A stretch of 45,606 bases of DNA, taken from contig NZ_RBLU01000018.1 of assembly GCF_003989515.1 (NCBI RefSeq), positions 1-45,606 on the forward strand. The letters are read 5' to 3'. The stretch comes from Curtobacterium sp. HSID17257. GTDB lineage: Bacteria > Actinomycetota > Actinomycetes > Actinomycetales > Microbacteriaceae. Both the position numbers and the translations under genes were made by a program. Position 1 is the first letter of the stretch. The number at the start of each line of letters is the position of its first letter. Below, in pieces: positions 15,571 through 24,468 of this stretch. Below the pieces are notes generated by a model. That model was not told the origin of the DNA, ran no database searches, and saw only the letters and a list, made by a program, of their open reading frames with translations.

Positions 15571-15850
15571 TGGACATGAAGTGCTCCTCACCACGTGGAG
15601 CACTGCGGGACTCGAGCCTGTCTCACCTCTCCGGCTCCCGACAGGAAAACGCACGCAGACGTGGTGGCGCGATTCCCTTGCACGCGGGGAGCCAGCCTCG
15701 TTGACCCGGATGGTTGATCCGCAGATCCGACGATGCATCGCGCTGCTGATGGACTCATTCGCTCAGCACTCTTATCGGCTCGCAGTCGCCCCCGTCAGGC
15801 CCGGTCGGCGCAGCTTTCTTCATCACGGACCGCTGGGCTTCCCGTGTGGA

Positions 15851-16285
15851 TCAACTGGCACTCACGACCTCGAAGCTGTAGCCAGTGGGTGACACGCCGA
15901 AAATTGCAAGTTGAGCGCGAAGTCGGTATGCCGCGTCGCCAACAGTGAAACGGACACGGTCCGCAGTCGATACTCTCTTCGCGACGGCATCCGCGTTCGA
16001 GGAATTGATGCCGTCTTGGAGCAGGATCTTGCCACACTGCTCGGTCACGACAACGACCTGGGGCCCCGACGCACCGCCCCCCTTGAATGAGCCGCTCGAT
16101 TCCGTTCCAGTGACGGCGCTACGGACGGTGCACGTGATCGACATCCGATGCGAGTCGTCGTACGCCGTGATCCCGACGGGTATCACAAAGAAGAGCAGCC
16201 CTGGAACAACGAACAGCAGCAATACTATGGCGATCCCGACGACGGGACGCTTCTTCCTCGCCGCAGTGGACGACTTCCCGGTCAT
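15851..16285 (-). CDS. small membrane-anchored paralogue F, first gene after the Rhs gene (putative immunity protein)
   Basis: 144 aa. TM helix (VVGIAIVLLLFVVPGLLFFV), then YDDSH, CTVRSA, FKGGGASGPQV, TEQCG, QDGINSSN, VRFTVGDAAYRLR. I chose the ATG at 16285 (GGGAGG upstream, N-terminal length like its relatives). The in-frame ATG at 16315 overlaps the Rhs stop as ATGGTGA and would also couple the two genes. Immediate placement after the Rhs tip is the position of a cognate immunity gene in polymorphic toxin loci. A membrane-anchored outward-facing domain would suit a toxin that attacks at the envelope. Function is inferred, not shown. Confidence 0.72.
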   Translation of the reverse strand: MTGKSSTAARKKRPVVGIAIVLLLFVVPGLLFFVIPVGITAYDDSHRMSITCTVRSAVTGTESSGSFKGGGASGPQVVVVTEQCGKILLQDGINSSNADAVAKRVSTADRVRFTVGDAAYRLRAQLAIFGVSPTGYSFEVVSAS

Positions 16286-16308
16286 GCGAACACCGTACCT
16301 CCCGCCTC

Positions 16309-19300
16309 TCACCATCTCCGATGGACCCCGACAGTCGGGCCGTCACCACCCTGCGCCGCGCCGGTCGTGAAGGTCTGGATGATGTTTCCGAGCGAGGGGT
16401 CTCCGCCAGGCCGGATCGCTTCGTTCACCTCGGACGACACGACGCCGACGCCGCTCGAGACGGCGTTGCCTGCTATCTCTCTTCCGACCGTGGACGTGAT
16501 CCCGAAGCTGTTGACGAGTGATCCTGAGAGACGCCCTGTAGCGATGCTGGAGGCTGCTCCGGTGCCGAATCCTGTCGCGGCTGCCGTTGCGTACCCGAGC
16601 GGGTTCTTGTCCTTGATCTCGTCGTTGAAGTAGTAGTCCCCGACGTTGTTGACAGCGCCTGACGTTCCAGACGCAATTGCGCCACGGCCTGCGGACGAGA
16701 ACGCCTGAGACGCCACACCCCTGGCGCCTGACCCGAGCGCGAGCGAAGCGGCCGGCGCGGCCTTCGCGAGACCTATCGCCGCGCCGCCACCGGCGGCACC
16801 GGCCGCTGCGCCGACGAGTGTGTCCTGACCAACCTTGCCCCAGTCGACGCGCCCGTCTGGGCCTCGATTCTTCTTGATGGAGAAACCTCCGGCCAACGCT
16901 GCTCCAGAACCTGCTGCGACAGCGAGCGCAACAACGGGTCCCAGAGGGGTGAACATAGCCCCGACCGCCAGGACGACGCCGACACCGATGGCGATGTTCG
17001 AGATCAGCTCGGAGTTCTCGTCAGCCCAGTTCCGGACTGCGCCGATGACGCCCTGGTTCGCATCCCGGTACGCCGCCAGGTCCTCATCCGTCGCCGGTCG
17101 GAGCCCCAGGGGGTCGATCGCGTGCATCGGATCGTTCCCGGCGTACGAGTACGGGTTCGCCGACCACGCCGCACCGAGCACGGGCGCCAACGGGTCCGTC
17201 GACAGGAAGCCCCGCGCCGCCGGGTCGTACACGCGCGCCCCGAGCCACTCCAGCCCCGCGATCGACAGCCCGCCGTCAGCGGTGAGCGAGACGCCGGTGG
17301 GTAGCGCCGCTCCCTGGACCGATGCGAGCACCGCCCACGGGTCCGAAGGGTCCGTGGAACGAGCGCTCCGCCAGCCTGCGATCGACCAGGCATCACCCAC
17401 GGCGACCGCGCCGCCCGGCAGGTCGAGCACGCTCTCCCCGCCGATCGACACCATCGCGGGCAGCGGCGCGGCGGAGTCCCACCACACCTCGGCGCCGCCG
17501 ACCTCCGCGAGCTCTCCGAGCACGTCGGTCCACACCTCGGCCCGACCGGTCTCACCGTACGAACGGTCCCGCGACACGACGGCGGTCAGCGACCCGAGGT
17601 CGGACCAGGCGTACTCCTCGGTCGACCCGTCGGGCTGGGTACGACGGATCCGTCGACCGAGCCCGTCGTACAGGTACTCCGTCCGCTCCTCGCCTCGGAC
17701 GGAGGCCGTGAGCTGCCCGGCAGCGTCGTACTCGAACGTCGTCGCAGCACCGTCGACGACCTCGCGCAGCAGCCGCCCACCGTCGCCGTACTCCCACGCG
17801 GAGCTCCCGGCACGGACGAGCTGCCCGGCGTCGTCGTACGCGTACTCGACACGACCGCCCGGACCGTCGAGCGCGACGATCCGGCCCTGGTCGTCGCGTT
17901 CGATGCGCGTGACCATCGCGCCATCGGGCGTCGTCGTCGTGTGGGCGACCAGCGCACCCCGCTCGTACGACCACGACTGGACGACGTCGCCGGTGGACGC
18001 CTGGACGATCCGCCCGGCTGCGTCGTAGGCGAAGGTCGCCGCGGCGAGCCCCTGTCGCTCGACGGCGACGGCGCGGCCCACTGCATCACGGCGCCACTCG
18101 GTCCGTGTACCCGTGGCATCGGTTCGCGCAGTCCGGTTGCCGTCGGCGTCGTACTCCCACCGCACGGAACGTCCACCCCGGCTCCGTCGGACGAGGAGCC
18201 CGCGGCGGTCGTACTCGAGCTCGTGGTCGACCGTCCGGCCCGCACCACGGGTGTGGTCGGTGACGACGATGGTGCGGTCGACGGCGTCGCGTCGGGTCTC
18301 GCTCACCAGCCGACCGTCGACCAGGACCTCGGTCGCGCGGCCGGTGGCGTCGAAGGTCCAGCTGGTGGTCCGGCCCTCGGGGTCGGTCTGCTCCACCTGG
18401 CGACCGGCTGCGTCGTACCGCGCCGTCGTCTCGCGACCGAGCGGGTCGACGGCCGCGACCACGCGGTCCGCCCCGTCGTACCGGCGCCGCGTGACCCCGC
18501 CGGCGGGGTCCGTGACCTCGGTGAGCCGGCCCCGCTCGTCGTAGGCGAAGCGGGTGGTGCCCCCGAGCCCGTCGACGGCCTCGACCAGCTGCCCTGCAGC
18601 GTCGTAGCGGAACCGTCGGTGACCGAAGCGTGCGTCGTGACTGGAGACGAGCCTCCCGGCCCGGTCGTAGCGGTACCGGCTCGTGCCGGATCCCGCCGTC
18701 GTCTGCGCGACCACGCGGCCGACGGCGTCGTAGGTGGTCTCCTCGACCTCGCCGGTGGGCAGTGTCCGGGCGACGACGCGGGAATCCACGTCGTAGGTGA
18801 GCGTCGTCCGCGCTCCCGTGGCGTCGGCGGCCGCGGACGGCCGCCCGCACGCGTCGTACTCGTAGGTCGAGCGGGCGCCGGACGGGCTGACGATCGCGGT
18901 CACCCGCCCACCAAGGTCGCGCTCGATGCGCGTCAGGCCGCCTTCGCCGTCGACGAGCTCGACGGGCCGTCCGGCTGCGTCGTACGTCACCAGCTCGGAT
19001 CCGGTCTCGTCACTCGTCTGCTCGACGGGTCGCCCGAACTCGTCGAAACGGAACGTGGTGGCGGAGAACGCATCGCGCAGGGTCGCGACGCCGGTCGCGA
19101 CGTCCCGCGCGACCTCCTGCCGCACGCCGGTCGGGTCGACGGTGGCGGCGAGGCCGCCGTTGGCGTCGTACTCGTGTCGCCAGGTCGCGCCCGTCGGGTC
19201 GGTGACGGCCTGGAGGCGCGACAACCCGTCGTGCGCGAACGTCCAGACCGCGTCACCCGGCAGGGCGAGCGCGGCGACGTTCCCCTGGTCGTCGAACGTC

Positions 19301-21615
19301 CGCGTGACCCGCCGACCCAGGGGGTCGACGGTGGTCGCCAGCTCGCCGCTCGCCGCGTACTCGAAGGTGGTGCGGGCACCGAGTGGATCGGTGATCGATG
19401 CGACGCGCCCACCGGCCGTGTGCTCGTACCGCCAGACGGCACCGTCGGCGTCCCGGCGCTCGACGAGGAGCCCCGCCGCGTCCCAGCGGTACTCGGTCCG
19501 TGCGCCGGACGGGCTGACCGCGGCGACCGGACGACCGGCAGCGTCACGCTCGATCCGGGCGGTGTCCCCGACCGCGTTCGTGGTCGCCACGAGCTCGCCG
19601 AAGTCGTCGTGCTCGAGGTCGAGGACGACTCCGGTCGGGTCGACCACGTGCGTGAGGACGCCGTGCGTCCACGTGAGCTCGGTGCGGCCACCGACCGGAT
19701 CGACGATGACGGACGGGTCGCGGTCGTCGCCGCGGTACTCGTAGGACACGACCGCCCCGACCTCGGTGACGACGGTGGTCACCCGGTCCTGGTCGTCGTA
19801 GCCGTAGGTGATGTCACCGCCGGAGGGGGTCACCGTCCGGGTCTTCCGACCGCGGTCGTCGTAGGCGTGCACGGTGACGGAGCCGTCCCGCTCGGTGGCC
19901 GACACCAGGTTGCCGTGTCGGTCGTAGCTCATCGACTGTCGCCGGTCGTCGGAGTCGATGACCCCGACGAGCCGACCCTTGGCATCGGCGATGTAGGAGT
20001 TCGCGCGCGAGCCGTCGTGGTCGGACACGACCGTGACGCGACCGGGCAGGTAGGCGAAGCGCACCGCTCGGCCGTGCGGGCTGACCTGTTCGACCACACG
20101 GCGCTGGTCGTCGTAGGTGTTGTCGACCTCGACGACCCCGGCAGCCGATGTCACGGTGACGACGAGGTCGTCGTCGTTCCACCCGTAGCGGCGGGTACCG
20201 ACGGGGTCGGTCACGCTGACGAGTCGCCCGCGGTCGTCGTACCCGTACTCGACCCGCCGACCGTCGGAAGCCCGGAGGACCGCGACGCGTCCGTCGACGT
20301 GCTCGATCTCGACCCAGCGGCCGCGTTCGTGCTCGAGCCGGACGACCAGGTCCTCGGTGTCGCGGACAACCCGGACCGCCGTCCCGACCCCGCCGCGCTG
20401 TCCGGTCCAGAGACCGGACGGGGTGAAGTCGATCCGGACCCCGGCGTTGTCGCGCACGACGAGCAGGTCGCCCTCGGCGGCGAGCCAGCGGTTCTCGCCG
20501 ACACCGCGGTCCCAGCCCTCGCCGGAGCGCGGGAAGCGGATCTGTCGGCCATCGGCGCCGACGAAGGTCGCCCCCTCGTCGTCGAGGAGCAGACGCGTCT
20601 CGAGGATCGACGACCAACCCGGGCCGAAGAGCCCGACGTGCTCGTCGAGGGAGTTGTACATGCGGGTGACCTCGAGCGAGGCCGAGGCACCGGTGAACCC
20701 GAGGTCGAGCTCCGGTTCGAGGAAGTTGCCGGTCGTGGTGTTGACCGGGTCCATCGAGAAGCCCGTCGTGGGCTGGGCGCCGTACGCCGACGGCGGCTCG
20801 AACTGCAGGTCCTGGCGGGTCTCGGAGACACCGGCGGCTGCGAGGGCCGCGGCGAGCGCGGAGTCCGCGACCGTCGATACGTTGCCCTCGCCGCCGGCCG
20901 CGGTGAAGGCATCCGCGATGGTGGTGGCCCACTTCGCGTCCTGGGCGTTCGCGTCGAGCCACTGCTCGAAGGCGGTGACGACGCTGTCAGCGTCGATGTG
21001 GCCCCACGAGCACTTGGCGGCGAAGTCGGTGAGCTTCCCCCGCAACGCGGCTGGTCGTCCTTCGAGGGCGCTGTCCAGCGACACCGAACCGGTCGCGAAG
21101 GAGCGGAGGTCGCTCGGACGCGCCGACGACGTCCCGCCGCCTCCGCCCCCACCGGAACCCGGGTTCGGCGTCTCACGGGGCCGCGCGCGCACGTCCGGTT
21201 CCTCGAAGGTCGGCGGCGCGTCGTTCTTGATGTCCGGCATCGGGTCGTAGTGGAAGGTGTCGTTCCAGAAGTCCTGCAAGCCGTTCCGCTCGTCCTCGCG
21301 CTCCTGCCACTCGCGAGCGCGCCTGCGGTTGTCCCGCTCCTTCGCCGCGGCTTCCTTCATCTGGCCGACCCAGCCGGCGACCTTCTCCAGCGCCGTCGCG
21401 ATCCGGTCGGCGTCCGAGTCGGCCACATCGGCGTTCGACGAGAACAGCTGGGCGAAGCGGCCGCGGAACTCCTGCGACGCGGTCGAGACGTACGAGCGAC
21501 GGGAACCGCGCTGGCCGTCGATCGCCCCCGCCGCGGACTTCATCGCGCTCTGCAACGCATCGGCCGTCGCGTCGTCGAACTCGATCGGATCCATGTTGGC
21601 GTGGATCTGGGCCAT
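16309..21615 (-). CDS. Rhs/YD-repeat polymorphic toxin-like protein with type VII-like N terminus
   Basis: 1768 aa. Residues 1-110 are helical (ALQSAMKSAAGAIDG, SQEFRGRFAQLF) like type VII effector N termini. Then come a Gly-rich linker (about 152-162), a DUF6531-like segment near 285-360 (DPVNTTTGNF), roughly 35 YD repeats, and the Rhs core end YDPAARGFLSTDP with DPLGL at about 1501-1505. No PAAR and no Sec signal are seen. The 263-residue tip is Gly/Ala/Ser-rich with several hydrophobic runs (IGVGVVLAVGAMFTPLGPVV, LVGAAAGAAGGGAAIGLAK) and ends abruptly in VGVHRRW; I recognise no nuclease, deaminase or ADP-ribosyltransferase motif. ATG at 21615 has GGGGGGA before it. The tip may be a membrane-acting toxin, or a pretoxin region whose toxin was lost. 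Confidence 0.88.
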   Translation of the reverse strand: MAQIHANMDPIEFDDATADALQSAMKSAAGAIDGQRGSRRSYVSTASQEFRGRFAQLFSSNADVADSDADRIATALEKVAGWVGQMKEAAAKERDNRRRAREWQEREDERNGLQDFWNDTFHYDPMPDIKNDAPPTFEEPDVRARPRETPNPGSGGGGGGGTSSARPSDLRSFATGSVSLDSALEGRPAALRGKLTDFAAKCSWGHIDADSVVTAFEQWLDANAQDAKWATTIADAFTAAGGEGNVSTVADSALAAALAAAGVSETRQDLQFEPPSAYGAQPTTGFSMDPVNTTTGNFLEPELDLGFTGASASLEVTRMYNSLDEHVGLFGPGWSSILETRLLLDDEGATFVGADGRQIRFPRSGEGWDRGVGENRWLAAEGDLLVVRDNAGVRIDFTPSGLWTGQRGGVGTAVRVVRDTEDLVVRLEHERGRWVEIEHVDGRVAVLRASDGRRVEYGYDDRGRLVSVTDPVGTRRYGWNDDDLVVTVTSAAGVVEVDNTYDDQRRVVEQVSPHGRAVRFAYLPGRVTVVSDHDGSRANSYIADAKGRLVGVIDSDDRRQSMSYDRHGNLVSATERDGSVTVHAYDDRGRKTRTVTPSGGDITYGYDDQDRVTTVVTEVGAVVSYEYRGDDRDPSVIVDPVGGRTELTWTHGVLTHVVDPTGVVLDLEHDDFGELVATTNAVGDTARIERDAAGRPVAAVSPSGARTEYRWDAAGLLVERRDADGAVWRYEHTAGGRVASITDPLGARTTFEYAASGELATTVDPLGRRVTRTFDDQGNVAALALPGDAVWTFAHDGLSRLQAVTDPTGATWRHEYDANGGLAATVDPTGVRQEVARDVATGVATLRDAFSATTFRFDEFGRPVEQTSDETGSELVTYDAAGRPVELVDGEGGLTRIERDLGGRVTAIVSPSGARSTYEYDACGRPSAAADATGARTTLTYDVDSRVVARTLPTGEVEETTYDAVGRVVAQTTAGSGTSRYRYDRAGRLVSSHDARFGHRRFRYDAAGQLVEAVDGLGGTTRFAYDERGRLTEVTDPAGGVTRRRYDGADRVVAAVDPLGRETTARYDAAGRQVEQTDPEGRTTSWTFDATGRATEVLVDGRLVSETRRDAVDRTIVVTDHTRGAGRTVDHELEYDRRGLLVRRSRGGRSVRWEYDADGNRTARTDATGTRTEWRRDAVGRAVAVERQGLAAATFAYDAAGRIVQASTGDVVQSWSYERGALVAHTTTTPDGAMVTRIERDDQGRIVALDGPGGRVEYAYDDAGQLVRAGSSAWEYGDGGRLLREVVDGAATTFEYDAAGQLTASVRGEERTEYLYDGLGRRIRRTQPDGSTEEYAWSDLGSLTAVVSRDRSYGETGRAEVWTDVLGELAEVGGAEVWWDSAAPLPAMVSIGGESVLDLPGGAVAVGDAWSIAGWRSARSTDPSDPWAVLASVQGAALPTGVSLTADGGLSIAGLEWLGARVYDPAARGFLSTDPLAPVLGAAWSANPYSYAGNDPMHAIDPLGLRPATDEDLAAYRDANQGVIGAVRNWADENSELISNIAIGVGVVLAVGAMFTPLGPVVALAVAAGSGAALAGGFSIKKNRGPDGRVDWGKVGQDTLVGAAAGAAGGGAAIGLAKAAPAASLALGSGARGVASQAFSSAGRGAIASGTSGAVNNVGDYYFNDEIKDKNPLGYATAAATGFGTGAASSIATGRLSGSLVNSFGITSTVGREIAGNAVSSGVGVVSSEVNEAIRPGGDPSLGNIIQTFTTGAAQGGDGPTVGVHRRW

Positions 21616-21698
21616 GGTCGTTCCCCCCGGAGCTGGTGCTGGACGTACTGGTGGTGCTGATCGTGCTGGTCGCGCGAGTTGCACGCGTCGTGCTGTGG

Positions 21699-21757
21699 TG
21701 CGGTCGGCCCCCCGACCGCGAACACCCGGCCCACCGAGACGAGACGGTGGACCGGGT
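21699..21757 (-). terminator. two hairpins between the WXG100-like and Rhs genes
   Basis: CGGTCGG/CCGACCG (about 21700-21718) and ACACCCGG-CCACCG/CGGTGG-CCGGGTGT (21722-21757). They lie in the 155-base gap after the WXG100-like gene and could end most transcripts, giving an excess of the small protein over the Rhs protein. Confidence 0.6.
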
Positions 21758-21770
21758 GTGGGGTGGGTGC

Positions 21771-22052
21771 TTACGCGCCGCCACCCGCGGTGAAGATGTC
21801 CTGCGAGATCTTGTCGAGCTGCGTGCGGAGCTGCTCGAGCTCGGTCTTCGCCTTGTCGAGGGCCGCCTTGGTCTCGGGCCAGGTCGACCCACGGAAGGTC
21901 GAGGCGAGCGGGCCGTCCCACACGTTCGAGTCGGACAGGATGCGCCCCTGGGCGTCGAGCTGCGAGATCTGGTCCGTGAACCCGCCGTTCACGATGGACT
22001 GGATCTGGCGGATGGCGGTCTTCGCCTGCTCGGTGGAAAGGACACGCGACAT
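21771..22052 (-). CDS. WXG100-family-like small secreted protein
   Basis: 93 aa, the size of the family. Two predicted helices (STEQAKTAIRQIQSIVNGG and WPETKAALDKAKTELEQLRT) flank a turn containing VWDGPLASTFRG, whose W-D-G fits the WXG motif. No signal peptide. The ATG at 22052 has GAGG 7 bases upstream. It is the first gene of the minus-strand run that continues with the Rhs gene, and is a plausible co-substrate or chaperone-like partner for the EssC-type ATPase at 1185-5462. The WXG call rests on length, helix pattern and the single motif. Confidence 0.78.
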   Translation of the reverse strand: MSRVLSTEQAKTAIRQIQSIVNGGFTDQISQLDAQGRILSDSNVWDGPLASTFRGSTWPETKAALDKAKTELEQLRTQLDKISQDIFTAGGGA

Positions 22053-22122
22053 GGTCAACCTCATTCTCTTCGTACCTGCACCCCCGCGCAGTGGAATCCC
22101 CCCGGAGGCCTGAACGCCGCCC

Positions 22123-22151
22123 ACCATACCCGCGGAGCCCGACAATGTCAC
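22123..22151 (-). promoter_or_regulatory. promoter of the WXG100-Rhs run
   Basis: On the minus strand GTGACA (22151-22146), a 17-bp spacer, and TATGGT (22128-22123). This is a good match to a housekeeping sigma promoter, with a leader of about 65 bases before the ATG at 22052. Confidence 0.6.
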
Positions 22152-22302
22152 CGTCCGTATATCGTGACGTTTCCTCCCCAGTCCGAGGGGCACGTTCGCG
22201 CTCGTCGGTGACACTCCTGCACAGGCTGGTCGTTCACGCGCGCTCTCCCCAGCGGTCACCCGTGCTCCTCCGAGCAGAGGGGGCTGGTGGCAGGATGTCG
22301 AC

Positions 22303-24468
22303 ATGGACACCGAACCGCAGCTCGACGGCGAATCCGTCGCTCCCGACCTCGACGACTTCGACGAGGTCGTCGAGATCGAGCACGAGTCGCTGCCGTCGGA
22401 CCGCTACTTCGACCGCGAGCTGAGCTGGCTGCGCTTCAACCAGCGCGTGCTCGAACTGGGCGAGGACCGCACGCAGCCACTGCTCGAGCGTGCCAACTTC
22501 CTGGCGATCTTCGCGTCCAACCTCGACGAGTTCTTCATGGTGCGCGTCGCGGGGCTCAAGCGTCGCATCGACACCGGCATCGCGGTCCCGACCAACGTCG
22601 GCCGCGCGCCGAGCGACGTCCTGCGGGACATCGCGCGGAAGGCGCACGAGCTGCAGGACCGGCACGCGGCTGCCTTCATCGAGTCGCTGAAGCCGGACCT
22701 CGACGCCGCCGGGATCCACATCGAGCACTGGTCCGACCTCGACGAGGCCGACCGCCTGCGCATGCGGGAGTACTTCAACGAGCAGATCTTCCCGGTGCTC
22801 ATGCCGCTCGCGGTCGACCCGGCGCACCCGTTCCCCTACATCTCCGGCCTGTCGCTGAACCTGGCGGTCCGGGTCCGGAACCCGAAGTCGCAGCGGCAGG
22901 AGTTCGCGCGCCTCAAGGTGCCGCAGAACTTCTCGCGCTTCATCGCGCTGCCCGACGACGGCTCCGGGCGGATGCGCTTCATCCCGCTCGAGGACCTCAT
23001 CGCGAACCACCTCGACGACCTGTTCCCCGGGATGGAGGTCCTCGAGCACCACGTCTTCCGCGTCACCCGCAACGAGGACGTCGAGATCGAGGAGGACGAG
23101 GCCGAGAACCTCATCCAGGCGCTCGAGCGCGAGCTGCTCCGTCGCCGCTTCGGTCCGCCGATCCGTCTCGAGATCACCGAGGACATGGACCCGGTGACGC
23201 TCGACCTGCTCGTGCGCGAGCTCGACGTCACCGAGCAGGAGGTCTACCGCCTGCCGTCGCCGCTCGACCTCGGCGGCCTGTTCGAGATCGCGAAGATCGC
23301 CCGCCCGGACCTCCACTACCCGCGCCACGTCCCGACGACCCCGGTGCAGTTCCAGCCGGGCGAGCCGAACACGAAGCCCGACCTGTTCCGCGCCATCGGC
23401 TCGCGCGACGTCCTCGTGCACCACCCGTACGAGTCCTTCGCGACGAGCGTGCAGGCGTTCCTCGAGCAGGCCGCTGCCGACCCGAACGTCCTGGCGATCA
23501 AGCAGACGCTCTACCGCACGTCCGGCGACAGCCCGATCGTCGAGGCGCTGATCGACGCCGCCGCCGCGGGCAAGCAGGTCCTGGCTCTCGTCGAGATCAA
23601 GGCGCGCTTCGACGAGCAGAACAACATCACCTGGGCGCGCAAGCTCGAGAAGGCCGGGGTGCACGTCGTCTACGGCCTGGTCGGACTGAAGACGCACTCG
23701 AAGCTCGTGCTCGTCATCCGGCAGGAGGGCGGCACGCTCAAGCACTACAGCCACATCGGCACGGGCAACTACAACCCGAAGACCTCGCGCATCTACGAGG
23801 ACATGGGGCTGTTCACCGCGGACGACACCGTGGGCAAGGACCTCACCCGTCTGTTCAACGAGCTGTCCGGCTACGCGATCGAGAAGAAGTTCAAGCGGCT
23901 GCTCGTCGCGCCGCTGCACCTGCGCAAGGGGCTCGTGAAGCGGATCCAGGCCGAGGCCGCCAACGCCCGCGCCGGAAAGCCGTCCGGCATCCGGATCAAG
24001 GTCAACTCGATGGTCGACGAGCAGATCATCGACGCGCTCTACCTGGCGAGCCAGGCCGGTGTGCCGATCGACGTCTGGGTGCGCGGCATCTGCTCGCTGA
24101 AGCCGGGCATCGAGGGCGTCAGCGAGACGATTCGCGTGCGCAGCGTCGTCGGCCGGTACCTCGAGCACTCGCGCGCCTTCACGTTCCACAACGACGGCGA
24201 CCCGGTGGTGTTCATCGGTTCGGCCGACATGATGCACCGCAACCTCGACCGCCGCGTCGAGGCGCTGGTCCGGCTCACCGACCCGGCCCACGTGACCGAG
24301 GTCGAGGAGATGTTCGAACTCGCGATGGCGGAGTCGACGAGCTCGTGGCACCTCGAGTCCGACGGCGAGTGGACGCGCCACTCCACGGACCCGGACGGCC
24401 GTCCGCTCGACGACGTGCAGAATGTGCTCATGCGGAAGATCTCGGCCCGGAAGCGTTCGGCTCGGTGA
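22303..24468 (+). CDS. ppk1: polyphosphate kinase 1
   Basis: Makes polyphosphate reversibly from ATP (EC 2.7.4.1). 721 aa, usual length. Visible landmarks: [20 protein letters not shown] and [17 protein letters not shown] near the N terminus, [20 protein letters not shown] with the probable phosphorylated His at 484, and a second conserved stretch from [11 protein letters not shown] through [15 protein letters not shown]. The ATG at 22303 follows CAGGAT by exactly 6 bases, so the mRNA may be leaderless with a weak -10; no strong ribosome site is seen. It overlaps the downstream NUDIX gene by GTGA. ppk next to mutT1 is also the arrangement in mycobacteria. Confidence 0.97.
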   Translation: MDTEPQLDGESVAPDLDDFDEVVEIEHESLPSDRYFDRELSWLRFNQRVLELGEDRTQPLLERANFLAIFASNLDEFFMVRVAGLKRRIDTGIAVPTNVGRAPSDVLRDIARKAHELQDRHAAAFIESLKPDLDAAGIHIEHWSDLDEADRLRMREYFNEQIFPVLMPLAVDPAHPFPYISGLSLNLAVRVRNPKSQRQEFARLKVPQNFSRFIALPDDGSGRMRFIPLEDLIANHLDDLFPGMEVLEHHVFRVTRNEDVEIEEDEAENLIQALERELLRRRFGPPIRLEITEDMDPVTLDLLVRELDVTEQEVYRLPSPLDLGGLFEIAKIARPDLHYPRHVPTTPVQFQPGEPNTKPDLFRAIGSRDVLVHHPYESFATSVQAFLEQAAADPNVLAIKQTLYRTSGDSPIVEALIDAAAAGKQVLALVEIKARFDEQNNITWARKLEKAGVHVVYGLVGLKTHSKLVLVIRQEGGTLKHYSHIGTGNYNPKTSRIYEDMGLFTADDTVGKDLTRLFNELSGYAIEKKFKRLLVAPLHLRKGLVKRIQAEAANARAGKPSGIRIKVNSMVDEQIIDALYLASQAGVPIDVWVRGICSLKPGIEGVSETIRVRSVVGRYLEHSRAFTFHNDGDPVVFIGSADMMHRNLDRRVEALVRLTDPAHVTEVEEMFELAMAESTSSWHLESDGEWTRHSTDPDGRPLDDVQNVLMRKISARKRSAR

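Noticed and set aside
15581-15892. A 103-codon plus-strand frame in the immunity array
   Set aside because: No ribosome site, no recognisable domain, opposite strand to every neighbour, and overlaps the decayed paralogue fragment and the end of paralogue F.
13190-16285. Insertion sequence or phage remnant explaining the low-G+C segment
   Set aside because: No transposase, integrase, terminal inverted repeats or target duplication seen; cassette exchange at the Rhs core explains it better.
17941-21660. A 1239-codon plus-strand open frame
   Set aside because: Antisense to the Rhs repeats; it reflects the repeat codons read backwards and has no independent features.
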